Position numbers and translations under genes: made by a program
NCBI GenBank assembly: GCA_019561555.1
Contig: JAHEQB010000099.1
Location: 1-34,755, forward strand
Source: Methanothermococcus sp. SCGC AD-155-C09
GTDB lineage: Archaea > AGJL01 > Methanococci > Methanococcales > Methanococcaceae
Direction of reading: 5' to 3'
Length of the DNA stretch: 34,755 bases
The notes under the pieces: generated by a model
The model's input: the letters and a program-made list of their open reading frames with translations, nothing else
Database searches by the model: none
Told to the model about the DNA's origin: nothing
Part shown: positions 19,938 to 27,774 of the stretch, one piece after another
Position numbering within the stretch: the first letter of the stretch is position 1
Layout: every line of letters starts with the position of its first letter

Positions 19938-20084
19938 GTAACCATATAAAAATATATTTATTTTATAAATTCCAAAAACCTTAATTAAAAAAAATATTAC
20001 TTTAATTATAATCATAAAAATAATAACTATTAAAAAATTATTAATCTAAAAAAATAAAAAATAATTAAATAAAAATAGATAATT

Positions 20085-20144
20085 TAATATTTAAAAAATA
20101 CCTAAAAAAAAGTAAATGTATAAAGAGGAGTCTTGTCATTACTA
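20085..20144 (+). repeat. Truncated R1 element abutting Hmd copy 4
   Basis: ATATTTAAAAAATACCTAAA, then AAGTAAATGTATAAAG and TCATTACTATTACC resemble the first half of R1 copy 2 (6205-6280). The hairpin core is missing and the match ends at the stop of Hmd copy 4, as if truncated by a rearrangement there. This piece points into the gene end, unlike full R1 copies. Confidence 0.35.
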
Positions 20145-21170
20145 TTACCCCATAAAGAGTTTTTTTATACTTCTTTTAATGGCACCCTCTGCAGCCTCAC
20201 CACCAATAATATTTCTAAGTTCATTTACAAGGGCCTGGGAGGCTACAAGTGTTGTTGGATTTACCTTGGCATTTTTAGATTTTTCTATTAATTTATCATT
20301 TAGATTACTTAAAATATCCAAGGCTGCCTTTAATTCTTTCTGCTCCTCCTTTAGATACATAAAGGAGGCACTCTTTATAATTAATTCCACATCAAGGGCC
20401 TTTAAAAGGCCAGGAATTCCTGAGGTCTCTACAATAGAGGCCAATGTTTGAAGTGCCATGACTACTTCCCGCTCAATTACATTTTCAGGGGATTTCATAA
20501 CTTCAGTACCAATGGTGTAATAGTCCAATATACCTGCCAACGCCACGGCAGTTACTAAAGAGGATCCCTTATTTCCAGTGGGGCATATTGCACCTATGGG
20601 AACTACATGGGCCTTTTTATTAACACTCTCTGCCAGTTGGATACATTTTTTCAATTGTTCCTTAGTAATATATTCCCTTCCCTCAAGGGAGGTGCCCCCT
20701 ATTATGTAGTAGGTATGTTGAGGAGTACCTGGGTATACACCTGGGTGCATTGAGGAAATACCAATATCACTTCTTTCCTTAAATTTATATTTGAGATGGT
20801 GATAGGGAACAACTGGGCAGATATTACATGTTGTTAGAATTATGGCATCCTTTGGAAGATGGGAAAGTATATTTTTAACAACCTCTAGGGTATAGTCAGT
20901 GGGAGTATATAGTATATGCAACTCTCCATGCTTTGCAGCCTCTATGTCATTGTTGGTGATTTTTACCCCGGATTCTTCAACCTTCTTCCACATCTCCTCA
21001 GTTAATATATTTCTATGGGGTTCTGAAAGTATTACATCATGTCCTGCCTGGGCAAACTCCATAGCCATTCTACTTCCGCCGTAGGGTGGTTCTCCACCGT
21101 AGAGTTCTGGTACTTTAAGTTTATTAATATAAAAATCTTGATTTCCTGCTCCATATATTGAAATTTTTAT
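20145..21170 (-). CDS. Hmd paralogue, array copy 4, apparent ATA start
   Basis: B-type centre (HTYYIIGGTSLEG, PIGAICPTGNKGSS) like copy 2, but with the iron-ligand cysteine (ILTTCNICP, C115) and the SMHPG histidine kept. The C-terminal third (EEQKELKAALDILSNLN, KSKNAKVNPTTLVASQ) is nearly that of copy 3, so the gene is a mosaic. The ORF track starts at ATG 21068, removing 34 conserved residues. The conserved reading (IKISIYGAGNQDFYINKLKVPELYGGEPP) runs upstream in frame to ATA at 21170-21168, 4 nt after GGTGA. An in-frame TAA at 21182-21180 leaves no ATG, GTG or TTG as an alternative. Length with ATA is 341 residues, as in copy 1. Confidence 0.82.
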   Translation of the reverse strand: MKISIYGAGNQDFYINKLKVPELYGGEPPYGGSRMAMEFAQAGHDVILSEPHRNILTEEMWKKVEESGVKITNNDIEAAKHGELHILYTPTDYTLEVVKNILSHLPKDAIILTTCNICPVVPYHHLKYKFKERSDIGISSMHPGVYPGTPQHTYYIIGGTSLEGREYITKEQLKKCIQLAESVNKKAHVVPIGAICPTGNKGSSLVTAVALAGILDYYTIGTEVMKSPENVIEREVVMALQTLASIVETSGIPGLLKALDVELIIKSASFMYLKEEQKELKAALDILSNLNDKLIEKSKNAKVNPTTLVASQALVNELRNIIGGEAAEGAIKRSIKKLFMG

Positions 21171-21376
21171 AGTTTCACCTTAAATATTCATTTTAGGGAT
21201 AGAGCATTTAAATTCTTAATGATGGATGAATATTATTTAAATATTTATTGATAGTAATTATAGTTTAATTTACAAGTGTTAAATATATACTAATATTTAA
21301 TAGTTATTATTTTTATAATTAATATTAGAAATATATAGATATATCAATATTAATTGAAATAAATAAAAAAATATTA

Positions 21377-22309
21377 TTACATATTTAATTCCCTTCTTAA
21401 TTCTCCCATAGTAGAGTGTCTCTCGGCAAAGGCATCATGTCTATGGATACTTTCCTTATTTACCTGTCTAACTAACACTTGAGCATCATCAGGTAAATAT
21501 TTAAACTCCTCTACAATTTTCTTTATCATCTCCCTTGCACAGTCCTCAACAAACTTTGGATTTCTATGGGCCATTTCTACAACATAACTCTCATCCACCC
21601 TTTTTAATAATTCATAAACCTCCCCACTCATTGATTTTTTTATAATATTTATTATCTTTCCAATACTAACATTGTATCCATTAGGAACTTCAATCATTAC
21701 TGTGCCAATTCCTCTTTGATTGTGGGTTGCAACAACCACAGAATCTAAAATTTTAATTATATCCTCATCTGAAAATCCCTTTTCCTTTAGATTCTCAATT
21801 GCTTTTTCCTTTAAAAGATTTTGGGCACAGGGACAGGCTGTAATACCTACAACCTCTGCACCTACCATTTTTTTTATGCAAATATTCCCCTCTGAATCCT
21901 TTATACCATAGGCCCTACTTATAATCTTACATATTTCTTGAGATTCTTTATTGGTTACTGGAGATTTTTCCTCCATCACATAATCTCCATATATTAAAAC
22001 CTCTGCCCTACTGGCATATTCGTGTTTTTCAAATAATTTTTTTACAATACCCATGGATAACTCTTCCAATCCATAGGTTTCCTTAATAACAAGGTTTTCA
22101 ATTACCTCCTCAATTACCTCTGGACTTCTTGACATATGTATGCCCTTCTGGGAACTTGGTAGATCCACAAAAACTTCAAAGGTAGGCAATAATATAATTG
22201 GCCTCTTATTTCCCCTATATATTTTAACAAGTTTCTTTAGGTTCGTAATTCCCACTCTTGTAAGGGAAATTTTAATATCTGGCTCTGTGGCTTGGACATC
22301 ACAAAACAT
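21377..22309 (-). CDS. mptA: GTP cyclohydrolase MptA (methanopterin synthesis)
   Basis: 310 residues. Fe(II)-dependent archaeal GTP cyclohydrolase making the cyclic phosphate of 7,8-dihydroneopterin, the first step of the tetrahydromethanopterin pterin moiety. Motifs: DVQATEPDIKISLTRVG, FVDLPSSQKGIHMSRSPEV, EVVGITACPCAQN, VVATHNQRGIGTVMIEVP and the C-terminal VRQVNKESIHRHDAFAER with likely metal and catalytic histidines. The ORF track begins at 22333, but the ATG at 22309 follows AAGGTGG at 5 nt and gives the family N-terminus (FCDVQATEPD). It lies just upstream of the Hmd array on the same strand with about 200 bp between, a sensible neighbour since Hmd uses methanopterin, but a shared transcript is uncertain. 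Confidence 0.93.
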   Translation of the reverse strand: MFCDVQATEPDIKISLTRVGITNLKKLVKIYRGNKRPIILLPTFEVFVDLPSSQKGIHMSRSPEVIEEVIENLVIKETYGLEELSMGIVKKLFEKHEYASRAEVLIYGDYVMEEKSPVTNKESQEICKIISRAYGIKDSEGNICIKKMVGAEVVGITACPCAQNLLKEKAIENLKEKGFSDEDIIKILDSVVVATHNQRGIGTVMIEVPNGYNVSIGKIINIIKKSMSGEVYELLKRVDESYVVEMAHRNPKFVEDCAREMIKKIVEEFKYLPDDAQVLVRQVNKESIHRHDAFAERHSTMGELRRELNM

Positions 22310-22679
22310 AAAATCCACCTTATTGTAAATCATATAAATTTTAAAATAATATTAAAAATAAAAAAATAATATGATTTAAATAATATAAATAAGTTTTTAT
22401 AAAAATAATTTAAAATATTTTAAAAATTATAATAAAAAAATTAGGATCTATTAAAAAATAAAGATAATAGAAAAAAAAAATTAATAAAATATTAGTTATT
22501 AATATTATTCTTTCTAAGATTGCTAAGGAAATATACTATAAATCTAAAGGACAAAAGGGTAAATATTTATTCTTTCGTATTTTATAATATTATTTTAATT
22601 ATCACCACTAGAAATAAAATAAAAATAATTATAATATTTAATAAATAATAAAAATAATAAATAAGTACCGGCTATATAC

Positions 22680-22800
22680 AATTTAGTCTTAACCTGAGAA
22701 CTTTCATAAGGACTTTTTGTCAAAGATTATCTGTCTTTAGTGTTTAGGAGCATCTAAAGAGTAAAAGTGGAATTTTTACTTTTTAAGTATTTTAAAATTT
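22680..22800 (-). repeat. R1 leader-like repeat, copy 5 (upstream of mptA)
   Basis: Minus strand: AAAATACTTAAAAAGTAAAA, then CTTTAGATGCTCCTAAACAC (22739-22758), where CTTTAGA/TCCTAAA-type pairing is kept with a G-U pair, then GACAGATAATCTTTGACA and TTCTCAGGTTAAG as in copies 4 and 8. About 370 bp before mptA; the DNA between is A/T tracts. Confidence 0.6.
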
Positions 22801-22935
22801 TAAATTTCTATTTTATCTTAATTATTTTTTATATTAATATTAATAAATTTTTTTAATAAATTTAATAATTTTTTATAAATATATTATTTTTTTTATTATT
22901 GATTTTTTCATTTTATTTTTAAATTTTTTATATTT

Positions 22936-24177
22936 TTATTTATTATTTTTATCTCTATTAAAATCCTCCTCTATTAAAACATCACTTAATTCTTTGGATA
23001 ATATATAATATACATTATTTCCAGAGCGCTCCTTATATATGTAGCCCATTTCATAAATATCTGATAGATGGGTTCCAATGGTGCCTGGAGAATAATTTAA
23101 AGATTTGGCAAGTTCAGTTACTGTTGATCTCCCATTAAAACTTGCCAATGCCCTAACTATCTTAGATTGGGCAGGAGTTAGATGGTTTAATATCTGATGG
23201 CCTATGCTAATACCTAATTTTTTCATGGCCATTTTTACTATGTTTTCATCTATTTCTGTCAGTCCCTTTTTTAATCCTATGGATATGGCCTCAGAACAGG
23301 TCATAATAATCTTTCTTGGAATACCATCACACTCCTCCACAATAACATCAACTGCTCCTTCAGTAAAGGGCTCATAATTTTTAGCCTTGGATATTTGGGC
23401 ATCCTTTAATCTTCTCAATATTAAATCATAGGATTCTTCCTTGGATAGGGGAGGCATGTTTATTATCTTTGGTAATCTATCCCTCATGGCAGGAGATACC
23501 TTAGTTAGATTTTCCATAAGTGTGGGAGAGCCTGCAAAAAATGTTAGAATACCATCCTCATATAAAAAGGAATGGAAAAATTGGAGTAATTCAAGACATT
23601 TCTTTTTTGCAAATTGGTCAGCCTCATCTATAAGTATTATACATAGTCTATTATCTCCCTTTACAATATTCAATAAATAATCCAAATCCCTTTCAATTCT
23701 CTCCCTGGGATAATGCACTGGGGTTTTATCTGGATGGGCATCTAACCTCCTATATATCTCAATTATTTTTTGGGAATGTTCCACATATTCAGTAGATAAT
23801 GTGCCCTCCATAGTAAATAAATTATCCTTTATAATTCCATACATAAGTTGTATTAGAAATTGTCTGGGGGTAATTTGAGAGGCCTCCAATTCAACAGTCC
23901 AATGGTTCTGCCTCTTTGCTGCATAGTATATAACATTTAAAAGGGAACTCTTCCCAATTCCCTTTGTTCCAACAATGGCAGCATTGGCCACACTACCATA
24001 CTGGGCTGCTCCAAGTATATCGGCTATCTCCATTAATTCTGTGGTTCTACCAACAAAAAATTTTGTATTGCCCCTTATTGGTTTTTCAGAGAAGGGATTC
24101 GTCTTTAACTTTAGCCTATTCATGGCTTTTTTTGTTATGGATGATGCATTTTGTATAAATTCTATAGGGTCCAACAT
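22936..24177 (-). CDS. Divergent Orc1/Cdc6-like AAA+ initiator
   Basis: 413 residues from the preferred start. The AAA+ core has a Walker A GTKGIGKSSLL (about residues 70-80), Walker B CIILIDEADQF (about 179-189), sensor-1-like TFFAGSP (about 212-218) and MRDRLPKI (arginine finger region). A winged helix follows at about 325-405 (LTPAQSKIVRALASFNGRSTVTELAKSL). NPFSEKPIRGNTKFFVGRTTELMEI resembles the start of Orc1/Cdc6. It is far from the standard archaeal family, which fits the divergent initiators described for Methanococcales. Start: the track uses 24195, but the ATG at 24177 has GTGAT upstream while the first ATG has no site. Origin-like motifs lie upstream. Confidence 0.75.
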   Translation of the reverse strand: MLDPIEFIQNASSITKKAMNRLKLKTNPFSEKPIRGNTKFFVGRTTELMEIADILGAAQYGSVANAAIVGTKGIGKSSLLNVIYYAAKRQNHWTVELEASQITPRQFLIQLMYGIIKDNLFTMEGTLSTEYVEHSQKIIEIYRRLDAHPDKTPVHYPRERIERDLDYLLNIVKGDNRLCIILIDEADQFAKKKCLELLQFFHSFLYEDGILTFFAGSPTLMENLTKVSPAMRDRLPKIINMPPLSKEESYDLILRRLKDAQISKAKNYEPFTEGAVDVIVEECDGIPRKIIMTCSEAISIGLKKGLTEIDENIVKMAMKKLGISIGHQILNHLTPAQSKIVRALASFNGRSTVTELAKSLNYSPGTIGTHLSDIYEMGYIYKERSGNNVYYILSKELSDVLIEEDFNRDKNNK

Positions 24178-24250
24178 AATATCACAGTAGTCCATTATTA
24201 AAAACTTATTTTTATACTTTCTAATTTTTAATATATTTATATATTTTTTA

Positions 24251-24276
24251 TTCGAATAATTCGAAAACTCGAAAGT
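24251..24276 (+). other. Origin-like motif, site 1 (triple CGAA)
   Basis: TTCGAATAATTCGAAAACTC followed by GAAAGT: three TCGAA units at 8-9 bp spacing, containing TTCGAAAACTCGAAA (24260-24274). It lies about 75 bp upstream of the Orc1/Cdc6-like gene in a 675-bp AT-rich gap (24178-24852), so it could serve the origin, the promoter, or both. The rest of the gap is A/T-rich, with a weak CTCCTAAATACC (24425) that may be a decayed R1 core. Confidence 0.6.
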
Positions 24277-24852
24277 CCTACTATAATATGATTTTTAAAT
24301 ATATTTTTATTTATATATGTCAATAATTAAATAAACAACCTTATATATAATAACCGTGAATACAATATTAAAATAAAATTAAAATGTGAATATAATAATA
24401 AATAAAAAAATAATATAATCTATGGCTCCTAAATACCTATAAAATTAACTTTAATAAAATTTTAAAAAATATATAAACTATCACAGTAATAATAAAGTTT
24501 TCTTTAATTCAATTTTTAGTATATATAGTAAAATCAAAATCGTGAATCAATAATATTATATTATATCTGCTATGAATATATTAAATTATACCTATAAAAA
24601 ATTATAATTTATTTTATATATTCTTATAATTACCTATCATACCCCTAAATATAAAAATAATTTATTAAAACCAATAAAATTAATTAATCAAAAATAAAAA
24701 AGTATATATATTTGATACTTCCATTAAGATAATAACCTAAAAATAATCCTTAAATGAATCCAAGGATAAAACATATACTAAAAAACATTAGAATTGATAA
24801 AATAATAAAATAAAATATAAATAAGAAATAAATAAAAAATTAAGGTGAAATA

Positions 24853-25371
24853 ATGGAGAACATAATAAATGAAAGTATATCTACCCCTATAAGAAAATTA
24901 ATTTTACATTATGTGTTAATTCGTGGCACAACATATCCCAAACAAATAACCGAAAACCTGAAAATCTCTAAGGGGCTTCCTTCTCAATTTTTAAGGCTTT
25001 GCACTGCTTTAAACCTAACAAAGCGAGAGAGAAATGGCCATAAAGTAATGTACTCCATGACTAAAAAAGGAATTGCAATTTTAAAGAGATTATGCCCTGA
25101 AATATTTGACCTTAGTTTTTCGAGTCTTTTCGAAAGTTTATCGAAAAAGAAATTTGATACTAAGTATTACCCAGTGAATAAAATAGGTTTTGAAATAAAG
25201 AAATACGTGGATAACTTTGGTGGAATCACATTTAAATTCTATGATGATAGTGGAGAAGAAATATCCTCAGTCTTTAGGTCTGCTGTAGGAACATGGTGGT
25301 GTGTAGCCTGTCAATCCAATGATTGTAGGCATATTAATTATCTGAAAAAATATTACCTTAATCCCAAATAG
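24853..25371 (+). CDS. Winged-helix protein with C-terminal SWIM-like zinc motif
   Basis: 172 residues. The N-terminal half is a winged-helix domain (RKLILHYVLIRGTTYPKQITENLKISKG..LPSQFLRLCTALNLTKRERNGHKVMYSMTKKG). A middle segment (KIGFEIKKYVDNFGGITFKFYDD) is followed by GTWWCVACQSNDCRHINYLKKYY, a CxxC-x4-CxH pattern close to the SWIM zinc motif. DNA binding is likely. GGTGA precedes the ATG. It is divergent from the Orc1/Cdc6-like gene across the AT-rich gap. An origin-like motif lies inside its coding region and another right after its stop, so it may bind these itself or be part of initiation; both are inference. I do not recognise a named family. Confidence 0.65.
   Translation: MENIINESISTPIRKLILHYVLIRGTTYPKQITENLKISKGLPSQFLRLCTALNLTKRERNGHKVMYSMTKKGIAILKRLCPEIFDLSFSSLFESLSKKKFDTKYYPVNKIGFEIKKYVDNFGGITFKFYDDSGEEISSVFRSAVGTWWCVACQSNDCRHINYLKKYYLNPK
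25117..25148 (-). other. Origin-like motif variant inside coding region
   Basis: Plus strand TTTCGAGTCTTTTCGAAAG then TTTATCGAAAAAG. The reverse complement, CTTTCGAAAAGACTCGAAAA, matches the motif with a two-base insertion in the spacer. Confidence 0.4.
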
Positions 25372-25376
25372 TAATA

Positions 25377-25391
25377 TTTCGGGTTTTCGGG
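25377..25391 (-). other. Origin-like motif, site 2
   Basis: Minus strand CCCGAAAACCCGAAA, starting 6 bp after the stop of the winged-helix gene, followed by a GC-richer GGTGTGCACTGTATAAGG patch. The rest of 25372-25894 is AT-rich and gene-free. Confidence 0.55.
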
Positions 25392-25733
25392 TGTGCACTG
25401 TATAAGGGGAGGGGAAAGTATATAAAAAATTTAATATTCCAAAATATTTTTGAGAAATAATTCCTTGGAAAATGGTTTATTTTTTGATATATCATAGTAT
25501 ATAAGTTTATATTATTAATACACTGATAACTGCATTTAATTTATGTATATTTTAATTATTTATTTTGTATTTTTTAAATAGTAGAAAAATATACATTATT
25601 TTAATAAAATACTTATTTATATTATTTATTATACATATTATGTGCAAAAATATAATATCAATATAATTTCTTAGGAATAATTTTTTTTATTGTACTTAAG
25701 GGATACTTCTTTTTTCTGTACATATATATCACA

Positions 25734-25748
25734 CTCGAAAACTCGAAA
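25734..25748 (+). other. Origin-like motif, site 3
   Basis: CTCGAAAACTCGAAA, intergenic, in a very AT-rich context. Confidence 0.6.
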
Positions 25749-25894
25749 CACTTTTAAGAAATCATTTAAATACCTTTTTTCTTAAAATATTAACCTGAAA
25801 TATTATATTAAAAACAGTGTTGTGCCACAACTATGAACAAAACATAAATGGTAATAAAATAGATTATTTTTTTAATATTCGGCAAAAAACAATA

Positions 25895-26956
25895 CTATCC
25901 GAAAACTCGAAAGTTATCTATAATGAGGTTGTTGTAATATATCCCATACACACTGGCATGGAAACTCCTATAGGGCAGGGTTTTAAAAATATCTAATAAA
26001 TCACTATTATCAGTATTTATTTTAAATATTATATTTTTTCCAATTCTTCTCTTTTTTAATATTTTTTTATCTGCCAATTCACTTAGATAGGCATATATTG
26101 TGGGCAATTTTAAATTTATATGTTTTTCAATATCATTTATGGTAAATTTTTTTAATTTCCAGGCTATATTTATTATTTTTTTATACTTATTTGGGAGTAT
26201 TAAGGGAATTACCTTTGACCAGGGTATTTTTAATTCCCTTAGGTTCCTTACCTCTCTTTTAATGCGGGGGAGAATTATATCCAGTATGTTAAGATTTCCC
26301 TGGGATATTTTTAATAGATATTTTGCTACCTTTGTGGATAGAATACATCCCTTTTTTCTTGCGTAGTATTTTATTATTGCAATATTGTTTATTTTCGAGT
26401 TTTCGAATATCCTTTTGGCATATTCTGTGGATTCAATAGGACATCTTAATACTATTGTAATGCCATTTTTATTTAACCTATCTACAAATTTTTTAAACCC
26501 ATTAATATGATTCCACTTATTTATGTTGTGTAAATCAAGTACAAGAATTGGTTTCAATACCTTTAATAAAGTTATTGTTTTATTAATGGCATTTTTAAAG
26601 TTCCACTGATAAATATCATTAAAAAAGTCCCCTATAAATCTATACCATGCCTTTTTTGCTCTATGGTAGTTTTTATTAATATTTTTAAAATAGACTTTGT
26701 CTAAATACTTAAATATATTTAGGTTTAGATCTTTATCCCTCTCTTTAAATAATACCATTTTGTCCTTTATTGTATATAATAACCTACTAATGGTTTTTTT
26801 TAATGAGGGTGTTGCCAATATCCTTAAAATAGGTATGCCATCCACTAAATTAATCTCCCCACTTTCATTTAACTCAAGAGTATTTTCTCTATCTGTTGGC
26901 ATAATCCATAAATCCCCTGTTAGAAAGTCCTTAGCATTTTTGGCAATTATATCCAT
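25895..26956 (-). CDS. Winged-helix protein with ATPase-like core lacking a P-loop (possible degenerate initiator)
   Basis: 353 lysine-rich residues that I do not recognise by name. The middle has a Walker-B-like strand PILVLDLHNINKW (about 136-148) and a following strand ITIVLRCPIESTEYAKRIF, as in AAA+ cores. A small helical stretch and a winged helix follow (about 270-320, KKIINIAWKLKKFTINDIEKHINL..PTIYAYLSELADKKILKKRRIG). No GxxGxGK[ST] is present at the N-terminus. The order of parts parallels the Orc1/Cdc6-like protein upstream, so it may be a degenerate paralogue or a regulator of it. Two origin-like motifs overlap this gene, one at its 3' end (encoding the tail NFRVFG) and one internal. 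A repeat R1 copy precedes it. Confidence 0.6.
   Translation of the reverse strand: MDIIAKNAKDFLTGDLWIMPTDRENTLELNESGEINLVDGIPILRILATPSLKKTISRLLYTIKDKMVLFKERDKDLNLNIFKYLDKVYFKNINKNYHRAKKAWYRFIGDFFNDIYQWNFKNAINKTITLLKVLKPILVLDLHNINKWNHINGFKKFVDRLNKNGITIVLRCPIESTEYAKRIFENSKINNIAIIKYYARKKGCILSTKVAKYLLKISQGNLNILDIILPRIKREVRNLRELKIPWSKVIPLILPNKYKKIINIAWKLKKFTINDIEKHINLKLPTIYAYLSELADKKILKKRRIGKNIIFKINTDNSDLLDIFKTLPYRSFHASVYGIYYNNLIIDNFRVFG
25898..25912 (+). other. Origin-like motif, site 4
   Basis: TCCGAAAACTCGAAA, overlapping the last codons of the gene at 25895-26956. Confidence 0.55.
26393..26407 (-). other. Origin-like motif, site 5
   Basis: Minus strand TTCGAAAACTCGAAA, identical to site 1 but inside the coding region of the gene at 25895-26956. 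Confidence 0.5.
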
Positions 26957-27036
26957 AATTCTTCCCTTTATGTAAATTTTTATTTTGGATTATTTCTTTA
27001 AAAATAAAATAATAAAATTTATATTAATTATAGTCA

Positions 27037-27250
27037 AGGACATAATAATTTAAACTTATTATGGGTATAGCATCTATACTTAAAGGGTTTCCCCTAAACA
27101 TCCAGTGCTTAGGGGTGTAGGAAGGAGGATATCGGCAGAACTTTTGCTTTTTTAGTATTTATTTTCTTTTATATTTTCTTTATGTCTTTAAGTAAATATT
27201 GATATTGCTTTTTTTTAAATACTTAATTTTTCCCTATATCTTAGGATTTA
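27037..27250 (-). repeat. R1 leader-like repeat, copy 6 (long form)
   Basis: Minus strand: TCCTAAGATATAGGGAAAAA at the start, AAATACTAAAAAAG, the core ACACCCCTAAGCACTGGATG (about 27108-27120), GGGGAAACCCTTTAAGTAT, and the end AATTATTATGTCCTTGACTA. It ends about 80 bp before the start of the P-loop-less winged-helix gene and points to it. Copy 7 is nearly the same sequence about 1 kb away. Confidence 0.65.
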
Positions 27251-27401
27251 GGTTATTTTAATTTTTATTTATTTTTAATTTTTATATTTAGATTATAGTT
27301 TAAGAAATCATGTTCTTAATTATAATTTATTACCATAGTTCCTACTAAAACTAATATATACTAACCACTAACTTATATAAAAATATTATACTTAAGGAAA
27401 A

Positions 27402-27612
27402 AAGGAGTTTACTAAAAGGTTAAAAGAAGAAACTACCATAGATATAAAGGATACATTGAGCAGGAAGTTCTCTAAAAAAAATGAAGAAAAAGGACGTTAC
27501 ATTCATTGCAATGAAAAGAGAGAACATTATTGAGGGATATAAGGAACAGGAGTACTACAGGTTCCTCTCTAAACTGAGAAAGAAAATTAATATTTTTCTC
27601 AGTTGTAGATAA
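27402..27612 (+). pseudogene. Decayed, frameshifted gene fragment
   Basis: Two overlapping open stretches in different frames carry protein-like sequence in an otherwise AT-only gap: KEFTKRLKEETTIDIKDTLS...KGRYIHC (27402-27533, no start codon, preceded by a stop) and MKKKDVTFIAMKRENIIEGY...INIFLSC (27481-27612). Base composition rises to normal coding levels here. It looks like the frameshifted remnant of one gene. I cannot name it; a transposase or plasmid-type origin is possible. Confidence 0.35.
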
Positions 27613-27774
27613 CTTAGATTAATATATATACGGGCTGTAAGTAGAAGGGGCCTATTTGTTAAGATTATTCTTAGTTTGATAATCTTTTAATTTCTATCCT
27701 TAATAGGTGATGGGAACTAGGGTAATTTATTTTATTTTTTATTATTTAATTATTTTATATTTTATTTTTTTTAA

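Noticed and set aside
16254-21170. True H2-forming Hmd hydrogenase
   Set aside because: All four copies have the GAGNQ-type N-terminus of the paralogues and lack the catalytic histidine region of true Hmd, so hydrogenase activity is not expected.
22310-22333. Longer mptA start
   Set aside because: The upstream in-frame ATG leaves AAGGTGG inside the coding region and adds residues not found in the family.
27616-27722. A separate small RNA after a TTAATATATATAC box with a GATTAT/ATAATC hairpin
   Set aside because: The box, hairpin and T-run are suggestive but there is only one copy and no comparison, so I do not call a gene. It may be the tail of the decayed fragment next to it.
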